A DNA stretch of 36,022 nt, taken from NCBI GenBank assembly GCA_036130055.1, contig JAYYOR010000012.1, positions 1 to 36,022 of the forward strand, written 5' to 3'. Under the pieces are notes generated by a model. That model searched no databases, was not told the DNA's origin, and saw nothing but the letters and a program-made list of their open reading frames with translations. This document shows positions 31,736 through 36,022 of this stretch, in pieces. The stretch's first letter is position 1, and the number at the start of each line of letters is the position of its first letter. Both the position numbers and the translations under genes were made by a program. The stretch comes from TMED69 sp036130055. GTDB taxonomy: Bacteria > Pseudomonadota > Gammaproteobacteria > Ga0077536.

Positions 31736-32455
31736 ATTATAATTTTGATATATTCCAGTGATTTCGTAAATTTTTGAAAAATTCGATAATGCTTTTTTTT
31801 CAAATTTTGTAAGAGCCCTCCACGCCGGTCTCGCGCTTAGTTTTCTTGAACCCGCAGAGTTGACAAAAAACTCACTCGCTTCTATTGCATCGAGTATTGA
31901 AGTCGCGTAATTTTCTGAATCCGTAGCGATATATACCCTTCCATTTTTTTTTAATTTTTTTGCAATAAACATCAAAAATTTTTCATTTATAAGCCTTCTT
32001 TTTTCATGTCGTTTTTTCGGCCAAGGATCAGGAAAAAAAATATAAACGTTTTGAAAAACTAGCTCAAATAGATGAAGTTGTTCATTAATATCTCCTACCA
32101 AAACACGCACATTATTCAAATTTTCCGATTCTAGCCTATTCAATAAAGAACCTATACCCGGCAAATAAACATCGCAACCCAAGAAAATTTTGTCCGGACT
32201 CTGCTTGGCCATGTGAACTAAATTTTCACCATTTCCTAAGCCAATTTCTAAATTTACTTCCTTTTTTTTTGAGTCAACTTCTTTAACTAATTCGATTATC
32301 TCAGCGCTGTTTCCATACTTCGGAAGTAACTCGTCTAAGGCGCGTTGCTGCGCTCTGGTTATTCTCCCAGATCGAATAACAAAACTTTTGATTTTAAAAG
32401 TATAATCTAACTGATTAGACGCATTTTCTGATTTGTCAGTCAATCTTGCCCTCAA
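31718..32455 (-). CDS. trmB: tRNA (guanine-N7-)-methyltransferase
   Basis: A 245-residue SAM-dependent methyltransferase that makes m7G46 in tRNAs. Seen: FVIRSGRITRAQQRALDEL (the family's N-terminal segment, ~26-44), LEIGLGNGENLVHMAKQ with the SAM-binding EIGLGNGE, the FPDPWPKKRHEKRRL motif (~141-155) that is nearly unique to TrmB, and a C-terminal SARPAWRALTKFEKKAL. The start is uncertain: TTG at 32455 overlaps thiG by 20 bp, and a second TTG at 32443 would shorten the overlap. thiS-thiG-trmB in this order is a conserved gammaproteobacterial arrangement. Confidence 0.93.
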   Translation of the reverse strand: MRARLTDKSENASNQLDYTFKIKSFVIRSGRITRAQQRALDELLPKYGNSAEIIELVKEVDSKKKEVNLEIGLGNGENLVHMAKQSPDKIFLGCDVYLPGIGSLLNRLESENLNNVRVLVGDINEQLHLFELVFQNVYIFFPDPWPKKRHEKRRLINEKFLMFIAKKLKKNGRVYIATDSENYATSILDAIEASEFFVNSAGSRKLSARPAWRALTKFEKKALSNFSKIYEITGIYQNYNLVDKL

Positions 32456-33212
32456 TAGGTGAAGAAGGACGAGCGTTACTCATCTTTTCCATTCTACCAG
32501 CTAAGAATGCAAGCCGACCCGCACGCGTTGCAACCGCCATTGCTTCAGCCATCATTAAAGGATTTTTTGCTTTTGCTATAGCGGAATTAACCAGAACCGC
32601 GTCACATCCAAGTTCCATTGCTTTGCTTGCATCCGACGCTGTACCAATTCCAGCATCTACTATTATTGGTATATTAGAATTTTCAACAATTGTTCTTATC
32701 GTGAATTCGTTCTGAATACCCATTCCAGAACCTATTGGTGAGGCTAATGGCATCACAGCTGCGCAACCGACCTCTTCTAAATTTTTTGCGATTATAGGAT
32801 CGTCAGTTGTGTAAGCTAGTACTTCAAAGTCACGCTTTAATAATTCTTCAGCAGCCTTTATAGTCTCTCTTACGTTTGGATAAAGTGTTTTCTCGTCTCC
32901 AATCACCTCTAGCTTTATAAAATTATGCCCATCTAGAAGCTCTTGAGCTAACAAACATGTTCTGACCGCTGAGTCGGCATCATAACAGCCCGCCGTATTT
33001 GGAAGTAATGTGTATTGGTTGGGGTCTATGAAATCCAAAATGTTTGGATCGGCTTTGCTCTGGCCAATATTCATTCTCCGTATTGCTAAGGTAATAATCT
33101 CCGCTTCACTGGCCTTGGTTGCATCAGCAGTTTCTTGAAGATCCTTATATTTCCCACTTCCCACAATTAACCTGGACTGAAATGTCCTGCTACCAATTTT
33201 TAATTTTTCCAT
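32436..33212 (-). CDS. thiG: Thiazole synthase
   Basis: A 258-residue TIM-barrel enzyme that forms the thiamine thiazole ring from deoxyxylulose phosphate, dehydroglycine and ThiS thiocarboxylate. Recognisable are LIVGSGKYKD near the start, LPNTAGCYDADSAVRTC, FIKLEVIGDEKTLYPN with the Schiff-base Lys, AAVMPLASPIGSGMGIQ and VDAGIGTASDASKAMELGCDAVLVNSAIA. All are full-length matches to ThiG. It follows thiS at 33 bp and overlaps trmB. I see no TPP riboswitch upstream of the unit; other thi genes are elsewhere. Confidence 0.96.
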   Translation of the reverse strand: MEKLKIGSRTFQSRLIVGSGKYKDLQETADATKASEAEIITLAIRRMNIGQSKADPNILDFIDPNQYTLLPNTAGCYDADSAVRTCLLAQELLDGHNFIKLEVIGDEKTLYPNVRETIKAAEELLKRDFEVLAYTTDDPIIAKNLEEVGCAAVMPLASPIGSGMGIQNEFTIRTIVENSNIPIIVDAGIGTASDASKAMELGCDAVLVNSAIAKAKNPLMMAEAMAVATRAGRLAFLAGRMEKMSNARPSSPIEGKID

Positions 33213-33245
33213 CGCAAATTTTGCTTCTTGTTAAGATTTGTATTT

Positions 33246-33443
33246 TTAACCGCCACCAACAGCACTAACTATTTCAATTCGGTCATTTTCTTTTAGGATT
33301 TTTTTTAGATAAGAACTCTTTGGTACGATTTCGCCATTTATTTCTATTGCAAATCTACCTTTTAATTTTAATTCTGATACCAACTGAGCGACAATTAACT
33401 CACTTTCGACTTTTTTTTCAACGCCATTTACTGAAATGAGCAC
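33246..33443 (-). CDS. thiS: Sulfur carrier protein ThiS
   Basis: About 65 residues from the GTG at 33443, which has AAGGAG five bases upstream; an in-frame TTG one codon earlier is too close to the ribosome site. It has a beta-grasp fold with C-terminal Gly-Gly (the last residues are AVGGG) that is adenylated by ThiF and thiocarboxylated. One extra Gly precedes the pair. First gene of the thiS-thiG-trmB unit, transcribed from the 175-bp gap shared with the divergent HD-domain gene. Confidence 0.92.
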   Translation of the reverse strand: MLISVNGVEKKVESELIVAQLVSELKLKGRFAIEINGEIVPKSSYLKKILKENDRIEIVSAVGGG

Positions 33444-33618
33444 CAATTCTCCTTATATACGCTCTCAAACACTTTCACTTGTTATCTTAGCCCATAGAGC
33501 ATAGAAAACCAATTCTTATAAAAATAATAGACGTTGAATTTTGTTTGTTTTAGCAGATATAGTGAATAAGTGACATAAGTTCCTAGAAAAGATGACTCTC
33601 TAGGTGTATGTTTAACTA

Positions 33619-34275
33619 ATGGAGCTACCAATTAAAACCGAAACCATTGGTTTAACTGAACCAGATCTTACAAGAATTTTTTCATTGTATTCATCACGAT
33701 TAGCGTATCATAATTTCGAGCATGTCATAGATGTCCTTCTCGCCGCAAAAAAAATTTTACAAGATTGCGCAAATGCAAATATCCCTGTTAACAGAAAAGT
33801 CGTAAATTTAGCTATATTGTTTCATGATGCCGGATATGAAGAAGATCATGATAAACTAGGGTTTTCAACTAAAGAAGCTTACTCGGCGTATCTCGCCAAA
33901 GATTTTTTAAAGGAAAAAAAATTTTCAACTGCCCTTATCTCGCAAATTCAATCTGCAATACTAGCCACAGAAAAAAATGGAAAATTTCCAGATCCAGAAT
34001 CTAAAGCCGTAAGGGCCGCAGACCTTTACGGATTATCTCTTAATTATAATATTTTTTTAGAAAATGCGAAAAAGATCAAAACTGAATTTGAGCTTTTAAA
34101 AGGTCATTCAATAGGGTGGCAAGAGTGGAAACTTACCACAATTAAACTACTAAAAGAATTTGTATCTAGAGAAATCGAATTAACACCTTTTTTTTCTTCT
34201 AACGGCGGACCTTCAGAATTTTATTTGAAAGTTACTGCGAATTTAGAAAAATTTCTTTCCCAACCAGACAGATAA
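33619..34275 (+). CDS. HD-domain phosphohydrolase-like protein
   Basis: A 218-residue soluble protein with an HD-type metal site. His31 and His35 lie in YHNFEHVIDV, the His69-Asp70 doublet in LFHDAGYE, and a late Asp in RAADLYG (~131). The opening YSSRLAYHNFEHV matches the predicted metal-dependent HD phosphohydrolases, whose substrates are unknown in most cases. Helical throughout, with no signal peptide or extra domain. It is divergent from thiS and its stop is one base away from the convergent SPOR gene. The pathway is not known. Confidence 0.82.
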   Translation: MELPIKTETIGLTEPDLTRIFSLYSSRLAYHNFEHVIDVLLAAKKILQDCANANIPVNRKVVNLAILFHDAGYEEDHDKLGFSTKEAYSAYLAKDFLKEKKFSTALISQIQSAILATEKNGKFPDPESKAVRAADLYGLSLNYNIFLENAKKIKTEFELLKGHSIGWQEWKLTTIKLLKEFVSREIELTPFFSSNGGPSEFYLKVTANLEKFLSQPDR

Positions 34276-34276
34276 A

Positions 34277-34840
34277 CTATTCTCTGGTAACTAACACTTC
34301 GAACCCCTCGTCATACATTTTCTTTCTTATATCACGAGCTTGATTCCTAGAGATAGGTCCCAACTTTACTCTGTACCAGCTATCCCCTTCCCTATGCGTT
34401 GTCTCCTCTATTTTTGTATAAATTCCCAGAAGTGCAAGACGTGCTTTTCGGGAATCGGCATCTTGAAGGTTTTTAAAAGAACCAATTTGTAAATAAAATT
34501 GGTCCGGACTAACTTTAGAAATATCTAGACTTTTTCGGTCTACTGAATCAGATTTTGGAAAAGGAACCTTTTCAGTCGAAAGGAATTTATAAAAAGTGGG
34601 ACTTTTTTGCCCCGTGCTTTGGCCGGATATCTTTTTTGAGGACTGGCTAAAATGCAATTCATTTTTTGATAGTTCGTTAACTTTCTTTAGGGACGTACTA
34701 ATTTCATCTTGCCAAATAAATATAACAAAAGAGATAAAGATTCCCAAAAACAAACCGCTAAAAAAAGAATAATTTAAGGTGCTTTTTCTATCTCCATTTT
34801 TTCGGTCCGACCGTTTTTTCAATCTACGACTATTCATCAC
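34277..34840 (-). CDS. SPOR-domain membrane protein (FtsN-like)
   Basis: About 187 residues: a basic N-terminus (RRLKKRSDRK), one membrane helix at about 25-44, a polar linker rich in Ser and Lys, and a C-terminal SPOR domain (~108-186; FYLQIGSFKNLQDADSRKARLALLG, SWYRVKLGPI). SPOR domains bind denuded septal peptidoglycan; a short inner-membrane protein of this layout is typical of FtsN homologues or FtsN-like helpers. The GTG at 34840 or the ATG at 34837 may serve as start; either overlaps the argS stop. The argS-SPOR adjacency occurs in Pseudomonas and other gammaproteobacteria. Confidence 0.85.
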   Translation of the reverse strand: MMNSRRLKKRSDRKNGDRKSTLNYSFFSGLFLGIFISFVIFIWQDEISTSLKKVNELSKNELHFSQSSKKISGQSTGQKSPTFYKFLSTEKVPFPKSDSVDRKSLDISKVSPDQFYLQIGSFKNLQDADSRKARLALLGIYTKIEETTHREGDSWYRVKLGPISRNQARDIRKKMYDEGFEVLVTRE

Positions 34841-36021
34841 ATTTGTTCTGGAGAAGAAATTCCAAGCAGTTTTAATCCATTTGCCAAAACGTGCTTTGAA
34901 GCGTTTGCTAGTTGCAACCTTGCAATCCTGACCTCTGCATCACCGACCAAAATTTTATTTATAACGTAATTATGATGGACCAAATTGGCAAATTCTCTTA
35001 AATATTGAGCTACTATACTAGGATCACGATTAGTTTCAGCACTCCTGATCACTTCAGGAAAATTACCAATTTGAAAGATTAAGCTCCTCTCGCTTTCATC
35101 GTAAATATCAGCCTGATCACTCACTGGGCCACTTACATTTTCCAAGCCCGATTGTCTTATCACACTGCACAATCTAGCGTGAGCATATTGAATATAATAG
35201 ACGGGGTTTTTGGAACTCTCTTCTTTTGCCAACTCAATGTCAAAATCTAAGCTTTGATCCGCCTTGCTCATTAGGTAAAAGAAACGAGTCGCATCCGCTC
35301 CAACCTCATCAATCAGGTCATCAAGGGTTTTAAAAAGACCTTTTCGAGTAGACATAGAAACTTTTAGCTTCCCCATTACAAGTGAGGCAAACTGAACCAA
35401 GAGCACTTCTAATCTTGATGGATCGAGACCTAAACTCGAAATAGCGCCCTTTAATCTAGTAATATAACCGTGATGATCTGCTCCCCATATATTTATCAAT
35501 ATATCATTTTTTCTCGTAAATTTAATCTCATGATAAGCAACATCAGAAGCAAAATAAGTTGGGGAACCATCTGCTCTTACTAAAACTCGATCTTTTTCAT
35601 CATTGTACTTTGAAGAAGCGAACCAAACCGCTCCGTCTTTTTTATAAGTATCTCCTTTGGATTCTAACTTTTTTATTGACTTTTGAACAAGTCCATCATG
35701 ATATAAAGATTTTTCTGAATAAAAATTGTTAAAATTGACTCTAAGCTTTTTCAAGACAGTTTGAATTTGACTCATCATAAAACTACAACAGAAATTTTTT
35801 ATCCTATCAAACTCCTTTCCTAAATTTTCTTTCGATTCCTCAATTAACTTGGTAAGTAGTTTATCGTTATCATCATAGTTTGAATCTATTAATTGAATAT
35901 TACTTTTGAAAGTGTTATCAAAATTATATTTTTTAATATATTCGTCTAATATTTGATCAACATAACTGCCCTTGTAAGTACCTTCTATCTTCGAGGTTGT
36001 ATTGTTTTTTCTATCATTAAA
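34837..36021 (-). CDS. argS: Arginyl-tRNA synthetase, 3' part only
   Basis: The gene runs off the right edge. The visible ~395 codons hold the end of the N-terminal half and the whole C-terminal half. The frame stays open from the inner ATG at 35778 back to the window edge, through an EGTYKGSYVDQILDEY segment typical of the region before the catalytic core, so that ATG is not the start. Seen further on: FASDVAYHEIKF and INIWGADHHGYITRLKGA. KVSMSTRKGLFKTLDDLIDEVG replaces a canonical KMSKS loop, as is usual in ArgS. The anticodon-binding DALR domain (QYAHARLCSVIR, LLGISSPEQM) closes the protein. It charges tRNA-Arg. It is cotranscribed with the SPOR gene. Confidence 0.95.
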   Translation of the reverse strand, partial: FNDRKNNTTSKIEGTYKGSYVDQILDEYIKKYNFDNTFKSNIQLIDSNYDDNDKLLTKLIEESKENLGKEFDRIKNFCCSFMMSQIQTVLKKLRVNFNNFYSEKSLYHDGLVQKSIKKLESKGDTYKKDGAVWFASSKYNDEKDRVLVRADGSPTYFASDVAYHEIKFTRKNDILINIWGADHHGYITRLKGAISSLGLDPSRLEVLLVQFASLVMGKLKVSMSTRKGLFKTLDDLIDEVGADATRFFYLMSKADQSLDFDIELAKEESSKNPVYYIQYAHARLCSVIRQSGLENVSGPVSDQADIYDESERSLIFQIGNFPEVIRSAETNRDPSIVAQYLREFANLVHHNYVINKILVGDAEVRIARLQLANASKHVLANGLKLLGISSPEQM

Positions 36022-36022
36022 C

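Noticed and set aside
33444..33618. Possible TPP riboswitch before thiS
   Set aside because: The conserved CTGAGA and ACC...GGG elements of the thi-box are absent on the - strand of this gap.

Overview
The window is AT-rich, gene-dense DNA that most resembles an uncultivated, probably marine, gammaproteobacterium. The lineage call is an inference from gene order. thiS-thiG-trmB is arranged as in Pseudomonas and relatives, a SPOR-domain gene lies directly behind argS, and a YrfG-type HAD nucleotidase is present. Most genes are tightly packed, and GTG and TTG starts are common. I see no integrase, transposase, CRISPR array, rRNA or intact tRNA gene.

Layout. 1-811: the 3' end of a Ppx/GppA gene, then about 430 bp holding a stem-loop and the 3' part of a tRNA-Phe whose 5' half has decayed. 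812-3490: an M48 metalloprotease and a Baeyer-Villiger monooxygenase that is visibly richer in G+C than its neighbours. 3808-9190: panD, then an apparent iron-linked flavin redox module. On the + strand it has ApbE, a four-helix His-rich membrane protein and a DUF6607 secreted protein. Converging on these from the - strand are a porin, a Tat-exported FMN-binding protein and a small secreted Cys protein. A near-consensus Fur box sits upstream of the porin. 9196-10305: an unknown protein and a Prx5-type peroxiredoxin.

10328-13207 (- strand): a cobalt-type nitrile hydratase operon (beta, alpha, activator) followed by a SnoaL-like protein and an LLM flavin oxidoreductase, with no amidase. It is divergent from a fused 3-oxoacid CoA-transferase (13318-14718) across an inverted-repeat operator. 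A well-formed small RNA candidate (about 14788-14877), with its own promoter, C-rich loops and terminator, follows. 14876-17504: an alpha/beta hydrolase and a DmdC-like acyl-CoA dehydrogenase. 17743-21939: CinA with a degenerate amidase domain, an Ogt-AlkA fusion repair enzyme, a gamma carbonic anhydrase and a second acyl-CoA dehydrogenase.

22117-30968 (+ strand): one uninterrupted run of eight genes. It holds a two-subunit N,N-dimethylformamidase, a second gene whose C-terminal half resembles the small subunit, an MFS transporter, an M20 amidohydrolase and the Na+-pumping oxaloacetate decarboxylase OadGAB. Touching or overlapping ends imply a single transcript that joins amide hydrolysis to C4-acid decarboxylation. 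31073-36022: housekeeping genes (HAD nucleotidase, TrmB, ThiG, ThiS, HD phosphohydrolase, SPOR protein, partial ArgS).

Taken together, the accessory genes point to degradation of small organic nitrogen compounds (nitriles, amides) and carboxylic acids, plus an iron-responsive flavin electron-transfer system. The best candidates for something undescribed are the ApbE/FMN-bind/DUF6607/His-membrane-protein module, the DMFase operon with two small-subunit-like genes, and the C-rich small RNA.
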